From positions 1 through 9,349 of the forward strand of contig JAUVCY010000047.1 in NCBI GenBank assembly GCA_030595585.1: a stretch of DNA of 9,349 nucleotides. The letters run 5' to 3'. Position 1 is the stretch's first letter; the number at the start of each line of letters is the position of its first letter. The notes below the pieces were generated by a model. The model was not told where the DNA came from, searched no databases, and saw only the letters and a list, made by a program, of their open reading frames with translations. The translations under genes were made by a program, and so were the position numbers. Positions 1-6,109 of this stretch are shown one piece after another. The stretch comes from Thermoplasmatota archaeon (GTDB taxonomy: Archaea; Thermoplasmatota; Penumbrarchaeia; Penumbrarchaeales; Penumbrarchaeaceae).

Positions 1-674
1 AGACCGTCCTCTATCCTGTTGATCTCAACACCGGAGCTGCTGTTCCCGATAACAGCACCGTTATCGTTGGCGACCATGGAGGAGCCGAGATAGGGAGATC
101 CGAAGTTAATTGTGGATATCTCCGGTTTAAGGGAGAATATCTCCTGGATCCTGTCGAGGTCCTCCTCCGTGGCCTTGGGGTGCACGACGATGCCCTTTGA
201 GTTCAGCACCGCAATGGATCCCACCGTATTGATCCCCGCGATCGTTCCCGGAACCATCTCGATATCCAGTTCCGATGAGATCCTCGTTACAGACCTCTTT
301 TCCATCTCGGGATTGTACATTGCTACCTTCTCCGATAGAAGAAGGTTGTTCCCCCAGGCCGTAAGTGGATCGAGCGATGTGAAGATGTTGTACTCCTCAT
401 TGGGCAGTTGCCCGCTCTTCGAAATGACCTCCTTAATGTCCTGAGGGTCAAAGAAGTAGGGAATTACCGCCCCTTTCGAGTTTCCTGCGATGAGGGCTCC
501 GTGGAGGCTGGTATTGCCTATGAACGCCTTCACTGCCTTAACACCAAGAGCACCCTCCATGATCTCTATCAGTTCATCGGGTGACTCCGGAGGGCATACA
601 AGGACATCTCCAAGGATCCTGCAGAATACGCCAATATACGGATTGCCGTTGATATCGGCTAATTTTACAGGCAT
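1..674 (-). CDS. eif6: Translation initiation factor 6 (aIF6), 3' end cut by window edge
   Basis: aIF6 binds the large ribosomal subunit and prevents premature joining with the small subunit; it also acts in large-subunit maturation. About 224 residues are visible, beginning MPVKLADINGNPYIG. The family's fivefold repeated alpha/beta fold shows as recurring segments: IGNTSLHGALIAGNSKG, then NTVGSIAVLNSKGIVVHP, then STINFGSPYLGSSMVAND, then RIEDGL at the edge. Archaeal aIF6 is usually about 220-228 residues, so only a few C-terminal residues should be missing. I chose the ATG at 672-674 because the protein starts there at the family's usual point and GGTGAT lies just upstream. It is the last visible gene of the S19e-PDCD5-L39e-L31e-aIF6 operon, 24 bases after L31e. 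Identification comes from family motifs and conserved context; very likely right. Confidence 0.93.
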   Translation of the reverse strand, partial: MPVKLADINGNPYIGVFCRILGDVLVCPPESPDELIEIMEGALGVKAVKAFIGNTSLHGALIAGNSKGAVIPYFFDPQDIKEVISKSGQLPNEEYNIFTSLDPLTAWGNNLLLSEKVAMYNPEMEKRSVTRISSELDIEMVPGTIAGINTVGSIAVLNSKGIVVHPKATEEDLDRIQEIFSLKPEISTINFGSPYLGSSMVANDNGAVIGNSSSGVEINRIEDG

Positions 675-698
675 TGATATCACCAGACAGGTGGAAGA

Positions 699-971
699 TC
701 AGCTCTCGGGGAGGGTTACCTCAACGAGGTCCTGATCCTTGAACTTGATAGTCTTGACACGGAGCTTGTTGGGCGGCCTTTCCCTTCCCCTTGCCCATAC
801 TGCCTCGTTGATGGGCGTATCGAGCCAGATGTTCTCCTCGTCCATCTTGAGATGCCGTGCGATGTGCGAACGGATCATCTTGATCGCTTTGTTCGCCCTT
901 CGGGTCCTGGGCGTGTCTATTACTTTCCTCAGGGGAACAATGATTATCCTTTCCTCTGCATCATCTGCCAT
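699..971 (-). CDS. rpl31e: Large ribosomal subunit protein eL31 (L31e)
   Basis: A 90-residue archaeal/eukaryotic-type ribosomal protein that sits near the polypeptide exit tunnel of the large subunit. The family pattern is plain: an N-terminal strand (ERIIIVPLRKV), a basic helix (TRRANKAIKMIRSHIARHLK, about residues 23-42), the ENIWLDTPINEAVWARG segment (about 46-62), and a C-terminal strand ending DLVEVTLPES. Length is normal for Archaea. A strong Shine-Dalgarno GGAGGT lies 7 bases before the ATG and directly follows the TAA stop of L39e, so the two genes are probably translationally coupled. It lies in the ribosomal operon between L39e and aIF6. No oddities seen. Confidence 0.95.
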   Translation of the reverse strand: MADDAEERIIIVPLRKVIDTPRTRRANKAIKMIRSHIARHLKMDEENIWLDTPINEAVWARGRERPPNKLRVKTIKFKDQDLVEVTLPES

Positions 972-984
972 TTTACATACCTCC

Positions 985-1140
985 TTATTTCTGGAGTGTA
1001 CTCCTTCTCCAATGGTGTCTCCTGGGATGGGAGGTGAATTTCCTTGCGGTCCTCTGCATCACCCATGCGGGCACCCTGCGGTTGCGGTTAGTCTCCTTGA
1101 TCAGGCGCTTCTTCTTGGCAAAGGGTTTTCGGCTTGACAT
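985..1140 (-). CDS. rpl39e: Large ribosomal subunit protein eL39 (L39e), 51 residues
   Basis: A very small, strongly basic protein that lines the peptide exit tunnel of the large subunit. The 51-residue product starts MSSRKPFAKKKRLIKE and carries the L39e signature NRRVPAWVMQRTARKF followed by HPRRHHWRRSTLQK. The family is normally about 50-51 residues in Archaea. The ATG at 1138-1140 is 4 bases after the stop of the PDCD5-family gene, with a modest GGAAGT ribosome site inside that gene's last codons. The TAA stop at 985-987 abuts the L31e Shine-Dalgarno site. Small size makes this gene easy to miss, but the motif match and operon position are decisive. Confidence 0.95.
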   Translation of the reverse strand: MSSRKPFAKKKRLIKETNRNRRVPAWVMQRTARKFTSHPRRHHWRRSTLQK

Positions 1141-1144
1141 GTTA

Positions 1145-1483
1145 CTACTTCCTTACGATCTTGATCTCTTTTCTGTTTTGATTCTGGAGCTGGCCCAGGA
1201 GTTTCTTGAGGGTTGGGTCATCTATCTTACCCGGAAGCCTTCCGGATTGATAGAGCATTATCAGCTGGTTCTCAACGCCGGAGGCGATCTCCGGATATGT
1301 GAGTCGAACCCTTCCCAGCCGCTCCTTTGCCTCGGATGTCATTATCTGTCTGAGTACGTCCTGTTTTTGCTCCTCATGTTGTGATCTTTCCGTCTCCATG
1401 GCCTCATCCTGCAACCTCTGCTGCTGTATCTGGGCGAGCCTTCTCTCCCTCAGCACCTGAAGTTCAGGATCCTCTTCGACCAT
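1145..1483 (-). CDS. PDCD5/TFAR19 family DNA-binding protein
   Basis: A 112-residue member of the archaeal-eukaryotic PDCD5 (TFAR19) family. The archaeal versions are small helical proteins reported to bind DNA; their cellular role is poorly defined, and the human relative is linked to apoptosis and to the TRiC chaperonin. Visible features are a charged, glutamine-rich N-terminal helix (LRERRLAQIQQQRLQDEAME), a central helix bundle with the family core KERLGRVRLTYPEIASGVEN followed by QLIMLYQSGRL, and a basic C-terminal tail ending KEIKIVRK. Length fits the family. The ATG at 1481-1483 has GAGG about 8 bases upstream. Its place between S19e and L39e is conserved in many Archaea and suggests a role tied to ribosomes or translation, which is inference. 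Confidence 0.92.
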   Translation of the reverse strand: MVEEDPELQVLRERRLAQIQQQRLQDEAMETERSQHEEQKQDVLRQIMTSEAKERLGRVRLTYPEIASGVENQLIMLYQSGRLPGKIDDPTLKKLLGQLQNQNRKEIKIVRK

Positions 1484-1511
1484 CTACATTCCTCGTTATT
1501 TCATTCGGGTA

Positions 1512-1964
1512 TCAATACTTACCCAGCTCGGGGTTCTCCTTGATGATGTCCTTGAGTACCTCGTGGGAAGTGTTGTCCAGAAGGCTTCTGCCCTTCGGGC
1601 TTACCTCACGTCCCTTTCCCTTGACCGTTTGAACCAGACCGGCCTCCTCAAGCTGTATGAGGGCCTTCCTGACAACAGATCCGGAGCTGGAGCGGGTCCT
1701 GTATGGTTTTGAACCCCTGTCCTTGGGCCCGCAGAACTCGGTGCAGAGATGGATGGTCCCTATCGGGCCGAGCTTGTACACCTTCCTCAGTATGGCGGCT
1801 TCCCTGGTGTACCACCAGTCAGCCTCCCTCGGGGCCTTCTCCTTGTGAACGGCGGTCTTGACGAATTCCGTCCACTCCGGGGGTTGACAGGCATCGATCT
1901 TCTTCAACTTAAGCGAGATCTTCTCGATCAAGAGGTCGGTTGGTACATCGTATACTGTGGTCAT
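1512..1964 (-). CDS. rps19e: Small ribosomal subunit protein eS19 (S19e)
   Basis: A 150-residue archaeal/eukaryotic-type small-subunit protein needed in eukaryotes for 18S rRNA maturation; it has a winged-helix-like fold and sits in the 30S head. Family landmarks are MTTVYDVPTDLLIEKIS at the start, DWWYTREAAILRKVY at about residues 49-63, the basic loop GSKPYRTRSSSGSVVRKALI at about 84-103, and EVSPKGRSLLD near 120-130. Length is normal. The ATG at 1962-1964 follows a strong GGAGG with ideal spacing. It is the first gene of the minus-strand translation operon, behind a good TATA box at 2035-2043, with 28 bases between its stop and the PDCD5 start. Confidence 0.96.
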   Translation of the reverse strand: MTTVYDVPTDLLIEKISLKLKKIDACQPPEWTEFVKTAVHKEKAPREADWWYTREAAILRKVYKLGPIGTIHLCTEFCGPKDRGSKPYRTRSSSGSVVRKALIQLEEAGLVQTVKGKGREVSPKGRSLLDNTSHEVLKDIIKENPELGKY

Positions 1965-1996
1965 GTTTCTCCTCCAGTTACTACTGTAGGGTTGCT

Positions 1997-2009
1997 CCTC
2001 TAGTAGAGG
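1997..2009. promoter_or_regulatory. Palindrome near predicted start of ribosomal-operon transcript
   Basis: CCTCTA-G-TAGAGG is a perfect dyad with 6-base arms and one central base. It lies about 26-38 bases downstream of the operon TATA box, so it falls at or just after the predicted transcription start (around 2013). As RNA it could form a 5-bp hairpin with a 3-base loop. A second short dyad, GGGT-CGATA-ACCC, lies beside it at 2017-2029. An operator or mRNA site for autogenous control is possible. Function is inference and chance cannot be excluded. Confidence 0.35.
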
Positions 2010-2034
2010 GGTAGAAGGGTCGATAACCCATTTG

Positions 2035-2043
2035 TTATATAAA
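2035..2043 (-). promoter_or_regulatory. TATA box of the S19e-aIF6 operon
   Basis: Read on the minus strand, this is TTTATATAA, a near-perfect archaeal box A, preceded by purine-rich AGAAACG that could serve as the BRE. It predicts a start near 2013, giving a leader of about 50 bases that ends in a GGAGG ribosome site before the S19e ATG. No other promoter is evident between the tightly packed operon genes. Confidence 0.75.
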
Positions 2044-2111
2044 CGTTTCTTGTAATGGAAGTGGGGCCAGACCCGATCGCGACATCTCCTATCATGCTAT
2101 TCATCGACGTG

Positions 2112-4505
2112 TCAGGTAGGTGATCTCCCGTCCGCAGGAACGTCCAGGGTATCCTCCGGACTGTTAGTATTCTCTAACTTGTCCCCATCTTCCGTTCCAT
2201 CTTTCTCATCCTCTCCCTTCCCATCTTTCTTATTCTTCCTCGCCTTCTTGATGATCTTGACGGATATCAGGAGGAACATGAGAAGGGCCGGAAGGACGGC
2301 GGAGACGAAACAGCATGTGATGTTGTTGATGGGGAGATAGAGGCCGAACTCAAGGGCTATCAGAACGTGGTCTCCCTCTCCGTTCAACCTTACGACCTTC
2401 AGGGTCGGATAGCCATCCTCGATAACGGTCTCCAGCTCCCTGTATTTGTGGTCTGAACCATTTCCGAGCCAACCCTTGACGGAAAGCCCCGTGGGAAGCC
2501 GGATGTCCAGATAGAGGTCCCACATATCCTCCTCCCCAAAGTGGAAGGTCCGTTCGATGGTCCTCACCGGAAGGATAGGGTCGAAATGGAAAGGCAGTAT
2601 CCTGTTCTGCATGCTGGCTGTCGATCCACCCGAGATCAACGACTCTGCGTCCACCTCACCGCCCAGGGTGAGCGTGATGGTGATCTCGTTCTCCCCGGTC
2701 ATGTTCTCGTAATCTCCATCGAAATCAAGAGTGCCCTCCTCAAAAACAAGGGAGCTTTTGATCTCCGTGTTATCTGAGAGGTCGCCCATGATCTCGTCGT
2801 GCTGCTTCTCCATCTCCTCCTCGATCTGGTCCCTGTCCACGATACCCATATCGATCAGGAGCCTGATCATGTCCGCGGAGAGGTAGTCCAGCTTGAACTC
2901 CAGGGAGGTGTTGATCTCGTATTTGCTGCTGTCGAACAATAGGTGATCGATCAGAATGGAGGTCTCAGCATAGAACTCCATGGAGGCGTCGGCAACGTAA
3001 TGAGATGTGAATCCGGAGAGGTCCACGAACGAGTTCAGGGTGACATGGTCGCTGGTATATTCTGGAGCGAGATCGGAACCGACCTCCTTGGTCCCGGAGA
3101 GCAGGTTGTATCTCAGCCTGCCTCCCACATCTTCAAGAGGCGGCTCCCCCACCAGCTTGAGGTGCTCCGGGAGCAGTATCCTGAAAGAGTAATCCCCTCC
3201 ATCGTCCAGGGTGTAGGTCCTCATGATCCTGAGCCCCCCGTTGAGCAGCCCCATCACATCCTCCAGCTCGTATCCTCCCAGGATGTCAAGGGGGAGATCG
3301 TCATCGGATGTGCATGAGAATTGAAGAGGTGTGTTGGACCCCAGGATCTCGAGAAGGTCTGCCCCATCCTCGGGGGATGTCAGGCCATCTATGTTCCACT
3401 GGACCGTTGTGGAGCAGGGGGCATCCACAAGTTCAAGTGCGCTCTCCACCTCCAGTTCCACCTCGTTGGATATCTCCGCTCTCTTATCCTCGATATCCTC
3501 GTTCCTGACCACGCCCATGGACTTCAGATACCGTATCAGGCCCGAGCCGATGAAATTTGGCGAGCGGATGGTCTCCGGCATCATATCGGGTATCGCAGTC
3601 TCCACAGTACTGATCGATATCACGCTGATATCCGCCTCAAGCGATACCGTATCCAGCTGGAACCAATTGATATCCAGGGTTCCGTCGATATTCTCCCGGT
3701 CCGGCCTGATCCTTGTGCCTCCGGTTATCTCCATCAGGAACCAACTCTGTGCGTCACCTGAAGTGGCATCGATCTCTATCACGTAGTCGCCGTTCCCGTC
3801 TGTTGACATGGTGTTGACTATAACGATCTCCACGGACCCGTCCCCGTATGGGTCGTAGGAGGAGGGGATGCGGTATGTGACCACCTGCCCCAGCCTCGCC
3901 CGGAGGTTCACATTCCTCGAGTAGGTGAATCCGGAACAGAACAGGGCGGAGATGATGTCATCCTGCTGGTCACCCTCCAGTTCAGAGGTCCTATCCAGGG
4001 GGAGGAAACTGTCGATCGGAGTATTTCCCGAAAGGGAAAGCTCGAACACAACTGGCAGTCCGATGTTCTCGGTGGAGTTTTCCAGGGAGGTCGTATCGAG
4101 GACCGAGCTGGTGGTGGTCAGGGCATCGCCCTCGAAGGAGGAGCCCAATATCTCGTCAACCCTGTCGTTCACCTCCTGATCTATGGCCTGGGATATCCCG
4201 CTGGAGTCCAGGTCGTAAAGGGTTCTCAGCTCATCCGAGGAGGTGGTATTTCCGTTTATGATCAGGCTGTTGATATCGATGTGTACGGATATCTCGAAAC
4301 TGGTCGGTCCGTTGAATTGAAGTGCGATATCTATCACGAGGTCCTCTGGTCCCTCGGCCCTGGTCTCAACATCCCCGTCCCGGGACCCCGATACATCTCC
4401 CATGGCGAATAGGATGCCTGTGATGGATATCGAAAGAAGAATGGCGATCAGGATGACGTTCATCCCACTGTTATGTCCGTTGTTTACGCTCCTCTTTTCG
4501 ATCAT
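2112..4505 (-). CDS. Unrecognised membrane-anchored surface protein with three internal repeats
   Basis: I do not recognise this family. From the ATG at 4505 it has 797 residues; an in-frame TTG two codons upstream is a weaker start. Residues about 15-35 form a hydrophobic signal peptide or anchor (MNVILIAILLSISITG). A long acidic, strand-rich, Ser/Thr-rich ectodomain follows, with several N-x-S/T sites (NTT, NST, NMT, NGS). A second hydrophobic segment at about 730-749 (CCFVSAVLPALLMFLLIS) leads into a basic then acidic tail rich in Lys, Asp and Glu. This implies a large external domain with a short cytoplasmic tail. The ectodomain holds three diverged copies of a unit of about 225-230 residues. 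It has no visible catalytic motif. It is divergent from the Taw2-like gene and 147 bases upstream of S19e on the same strand, with no functional link apparent. It lacks a strong ribosome site, so it may be leaderless. Confidence 0.8.
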   Translation of the reverse strand: MIEKRSVNNGHNSGMNVILIAILLSISITGILFAMGDVSGSRDGDVETRAEGPEDLVIDIALQFNGPTSFEISVHIDINSLIINGNTTSSDELRTLYDLDSSGISQAIDQEVNDRVDEILGSSFEGDALTTTSSVLDTTSLENSTENIGLPVVFELSLSGNTPIDSFLPLDRTSELEGDQQDDIISALFCSGFTYSRNVNLRARLGQVVTYRIPSSYDPYGDGSVEIVIVNTMSTDGNGDYVIEIDATSGDAQSWFLMEITGGTRIRPDRENIDGTLDINWFQLDTVSLEADISVISISTVETAIPDMMPETIRSPNFIGSGLIRYLKSMGVVRNEDIEDKRAEISNEVELEVESALELVDAPCSTTVQWNIDGLTSPEDGADLLEILGSNTPLQFSCTSDDDLPLDILGGYELEDVMGLLNGGLRIMRTYTLDDGGDYSFRILLPEHLKLVGEPPLEDVGGRLRYNLLSGTKEVGSDLAPEYTSDHVTLNSFVDLSGFTSHYVADASMEFYAETSILIDHLLFDSSKYEINTSLEFKLDYLSADMIRLLIDMGIVDRDQIEEEMEKQHDEIMGDLSDNTEIKSSLVFEEGTLDFDGDYENMTGENEITITLTLGGEVDAESLISGGSTASMQNRILPFHFDPILPVRTIERTFHFGEEDMWDLYLDIRLPTGLSVKGWLGNGSDHKYRELETVIEDGYPTLKVVRLNGEGDHVLIALEFGLYLPINNITCCFVSAVLPALLMFLLISVKIIKKARKNKKDGKGEDEKDGTEDGDKLENTNSPEDTLDVPADGRSPT
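2457..4340 (-). repeat. Three tandem diverged protein modules of about 225-230 residues
   Basis: Numbering is from the ATG at 4505. Each unit contains a helical stretch followed about 120 residues later by a strand pair ending in a proline. The helices are ELRTLYDLDSSGISQAIDQE (from residue 92), GLIRYLKSMGVVRNEDIEDK (from 322) and DMIRLLIDMGIVDRDQIEEE (from 545). The closing strands are YSRNVNLRARLGQVVTYRIP (ends 214), MRTYTLDDGGDYSFRILLP (ends 446) and ERTFHFGEEDMWDLYLDIRL plus P (ends 671). The spacing is about 230 and 223 residues for the helices and 232 and 225 for the closing strands, so order and distance are both conserved. Identity is low, so the duplication is old. Module edges are approximate. 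Confidence 0.65.
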
Positions 4506-4568
4506 GGGCAATCAACATCGGGAACGTACAAAAGCTTTACCGTCTTATCAGTGGAGAGGAGAACAGGG

Positions 4569-4578
4569 AAATTATTTA
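4569..4578. promoter_or_regulatory. AT-rich element, possible shared TATA box of divergent genes
   Basis: AAATTATTTA is the only strong AT-rich stretch between the two divergent genes. On the plus strand it predicts a start near 4600, about 50 bases before the Taw2-like ATG. On the minus strand, read TAAATAATTT, it predicts a start near 4546, about 40 bases before the surface-protein ATG. The rest of the 145-base divergent region (4506-4650) shows a GC-rich imperfect hairpin (ATCGG 4586-4590 with CCGAT 4603-4607) and nothing else clear. Confidence 0.4.
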
Positions 4579-4650
4579 GCCCACGATCGGCCTAAACCGG
4601 CCCCGATGCCCGATCCAGCGCCAACCGAGGTTCCAGAGGATGGTCTGAAA

Positions 4651-5763
4651 ATGACCTTGATATCGCCCAAGGCCATCGCCCAGGATGTCAGGGCAGTGGT
4701 GATGGAGAACAACCTCTTCGACCCGGGTAGGACCATAGGAAGGGGAGACGACATGGTATTCTTTCCCTTGCTGGTCAGGGGGGGCCTCGAGGAGTTGAGA
4801 TCCATGATGGGGCCGCTGATGAAGGATGTTCGGACGACCCCGGATACGTCCATGACCCCGGCCAGGAGTGGGATGAGGCCGCCGATCGTCGATATTCGGA
4901 CCAGGCTGTCACCATTGCTCACCGCATCCGAGATATTCCGGCTTCCCGAGCGATGGCGGATGCTTGGGGATTGTCTTGTCCTTGGAATTCCCGATGGGCT
5001 GGCACGTCACGGAGATGCCATTGCCAGGGCCTATCGCGACATCCTGGGTGCGAGGTACGTCCTCAAAGACGTTGGCGGCATTTCGGGTGAGTTGAGGGAA
5101 CCGGACATGGAGGTGCTCCTTCCACCTGCCTCGGGCAACTGGGATGTCGTGCACGTCGAGAACGGGATCAGGTACAGGATGGACCCCCGCAGGGTGATGT
5201 TCTCCCCGGGAAACGTTAACGTCAGGGTCGGATCACCAGAGCTGGTGGGATCGCATCCCATTGCAGATCTGCTGGGCCCCCTGGATGAGAGGGGGGAGGT
5301 GATCCTTGACATGTTCGCTGGGATCGGATATTTCACGCTTCCACTGGCGGTTCACACGAACGTGGGCTCGATCATATCGTGTGAGATCAACCCCGGGTCG
5401 TATCACTATCTTCTGTCGAACATCAGTGAGAACCGCGTCGGGCACAAGGTCACCCCCGTATTAGGGGACAACAGGGAGCTTGAGGGCCTTGGAGGTGTGG
5501 ACAGGATCATAATGGGGTATGTGGGAGGGACGGTGGAATACCTCCCCCATGCCCTCGAGCACCTGAAAGAGAGGGGCGGTATGGTCCATCTGCACGACAC
5601 TGTAGAGATCGAGGGAGGCCCTATGGAATTGATGGGAAGGGTGGAGGAGATCGCGGGCACGTTTGGCTTCGTCCCCCGGTTGAGGGGCCATCAAAGGGTT
5701 AAATCATTCGCGCCGAGGATAGACCATGTGGTTCTGAACATCCTTTTCACTCCAGAGGTGTGA
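4651..5763 (+). CDS. taw2: Taw2-type tRNA(Phe) wyosine-pathway enzyme (Trm5/TYW2 superfamily)
   Basis: Taw2 transfers the 3-amino-3-carboxypropyl group of S-adenosylmethionine to 4-demethylwyosine at position 37 of tRNA(Phe). The 370-residue product has an N-terminal domain resembling Trm5 D1 (RAVVMENNLFDPGRTIGRGD, residues 14-33), then a Rossmann catalytic domain: MFSPGN at 183-188, the SAM loop DMFAGIGYFTLP at 220-231, CEINPG at 244-249, GDNR at 272-275, MGYV at 288-291, HLHDT at 313-317 and VKSFAPR at 350-356. FSPGN, GIGYFTLP and MGYV favour Taw2; Trm5 m1G37 methylases normally show FSPRL, GVGPFS and MNLP. The ER-x-R segment after FSPGN reads V-R-V-G. I chose the ATG at 4651 because it aligns with Trm5-type N-termini; ATG 4606 is an alternative adding 15 residues, and frames further upstream overlap the divergent gene. 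Trm5 remains a less likely reading. Confidence 0.8.
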   Translation: MTLISPKAIAQDVRAVVMENNLFDPGRTIGRGDDMVFFPLLVRGGLEELRSMMGPLMKDVRTTPDTSMTPARSGMRPPIVDIRTRLSPLLTASEIFRLPERWRMLGDCLVLGIPDGLARHGDAIARAYRDILGARYVLKDVGGISGELREPDMEVLLPPASGNWDVVHVENGIRYRMDPRRVMFSPGNVNVRVGSPELVGSHPIADLLGPLDERGEVILDMFAGIGYFTLPLAVHTNVGSIISCEINPGSYHYLLSNISENRVGHKVTPVLGDNRELEGLGGVDRIIMGYVGGTVEYLPHALEHLKERGGMVHLHDTVEIEGGPMELMGRVEEIAGTFGFVPRLRGHQRVKSFAPRIDHVVLNILFTPEV

Positions 5764-5818
5764 CCGTAACAAATATCTCCTGGGAGGGGTGTTTTCCGGC
5801 GAACTATTCACTTTTATC

Positions 5819-5851
5819 GGGTAATTACACGTATTTTATGGCCAATTACCC
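5819..5851. repeat. Inverted repeat GGGTAATT-N17-AATTACCC
   Basis: Two perfect 8-base arms (5819-5826 and 5844-5851) flank a 17-base AT-rich spacer. The left arm is part of the palindrome GTAATTAC. The repeat ends 6 bases before a TATA box at 5858-5865, so it sits where an archaeal activator or repressor would bind to control the downstream RNA. As RNA it could also be a hairpin in the 3' tail of the Taw2-like transcript. No regulator is identified. Confidence 0.5.
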
Positions 5852-5857
5852 AAAGAG

Positions 5858-5865
5858 TTAAATAT
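5858..5865 (+). promoter_or_regulatory. TATA box upstream of putative structured RNA
   Basis: TTAAATAT is preceded by CAAAGAG, an acceptable BRE. Standard archaeal spacing predicts a start at about 5887-5890, on the run GGGA, just 5-8 bases before the 5' strand of the long-range helix of the putative RNA. A second AT-rich candidate, TTATAAAAAA at 5944-5953, lies inside the RNA and could be an alternative promoter with a start near 5973. Confidence 0.5.
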
Positions 5866-5886
5866 CGATATGTCGCCTGTGAGTTA

Positions 5887-6056
5887 GGGAAATCAGCCTC
5901 GATCACAGTGGACACCCACGGGGGTCCGTGTGGAGCGGAGGGGTTATAAAAAAGGGGAGCGGCCTTTTCCGAGGGCCGGCGATGTTTGCTTGACGGGGGT
6001 TCGTCCGTTGAACCCCCGGATCCTTTGTCGCGATCTTTCGAGGTTTTCGTCTTTTT
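5887..6056 (+). ncRNA. Putative structured RNA of about 170 nt (free ncRNA or trkAH leader)
   Basis: No protein gene is credible here, yet the segment is strongly structured. A terminal helix pairs AGCCTCGA (5895-5902) with TCGAGGTT (6038-6045): 8 bp including one G-U. Inside it lie three local hairpins. The first is at 5904-5932 (CACA/TGTG, GGAC/GTCC and CCC/GGG with a bulge and internal loop). The second is at 5960-5978 (CGGCCTT/AGGGCCG, 7 bp with one G-U, loop TTCCG). The third is at 5994-6018 (CGGGGGTTC/GAACCCCCG, 9 bp, 7-base loop). The 3' strand of the terminal helix runs into a T tract, and a TATA box lies at the right distance upstream. I do not recognise a known family; SRP RNA, RNase P RNA, 5S rRNA and tRNA do not fit. 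It ends about 120 bases before trkA. Boundaries are inferred. Confidence 0.5.
6044..6056 (+). terminator. T-tract terminator after putative structured RNA
   Basis: TTTTCGTCTTTTT directly follows, and partly pairs in, the closing helix of the putative RNA. Archaeal RNA polymerase terminates at such T tracts without needing a classical hairpin. If the RNA is a leader of trkAH, this would be the attenuation point; if it is a separate gene, this is its end. Confidence 0.5.
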
Positions 6057-6095
6057 AGGATGATATTTACCATGGTCCAGCAGGAATTCTCATCG

Positions 6096-6109
6096 ATATC
6101 CGGGGATAT
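6096..6109. promoter_or_regulatory. Dyad ATATCC-GG-GGATAT upstream of the trkAH promoter
   Basis: This is a perfect 14-base palindrome with 6-base arms, centred about 40 bases before the likely trkA TATA element and about 76 bases before the ATG. A second palindrome, CAAATTTG, follows at 6115-6122. The position suits a transcription factor site controlling potassium uptake. No protein is identified and function is inference. Confidence 0.4.

Noticed and set aside
739..1137. Plus-strand open frame of 132 codons over L31e and L39e
   Set aside because: It is antisense to two unmistakable ribosomal protein genes and has no recognisable content of its own.
1141..1985. Nine-base string GTTACTACT present both before L39e (1141-1149) and in the S19e leader (1977-1985)
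   Set aside because: Matching 9-mers are expected many times by chance in a window of this size, and the two sites differ in their distance from the start codon.
4395..4463. Class III (archaeal prepilin-like) signal peptide in the surface protein
   Set aside because: The residue pair before the hydrophobic stretch is S-G rather than K/R-G, and a large protein with a C-terminal anchor does not resemble a pilin.
4402..4650. Upstream extension of the Taw2-like reading frame
   Set aside because: The extension runs into the 5' end of the divergent surface-protein gene, lacks family homology, and a good family-aligned ATG exists at 4651. Its length is an antisense shadow effect.
5777..5795. CTCC-TG-GGAG plus TTTT as an intrinsic terminator for the Taw2-like gene
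   Set aside because: A 2-base loop is not physically reasonable and the T run is only 4 bases.
5990..6020. GGGGGTTC-loop-GAACCCCC resembling a tRNA T-arm
   Set aside because: The loop is GTCCGTT rather than TTCRANY, the stem is 8-9 bp rather than 5, and no acceptor, D or anticodon arms can be placed around it. It is better explained as a hairpin of the putative structured RNA.
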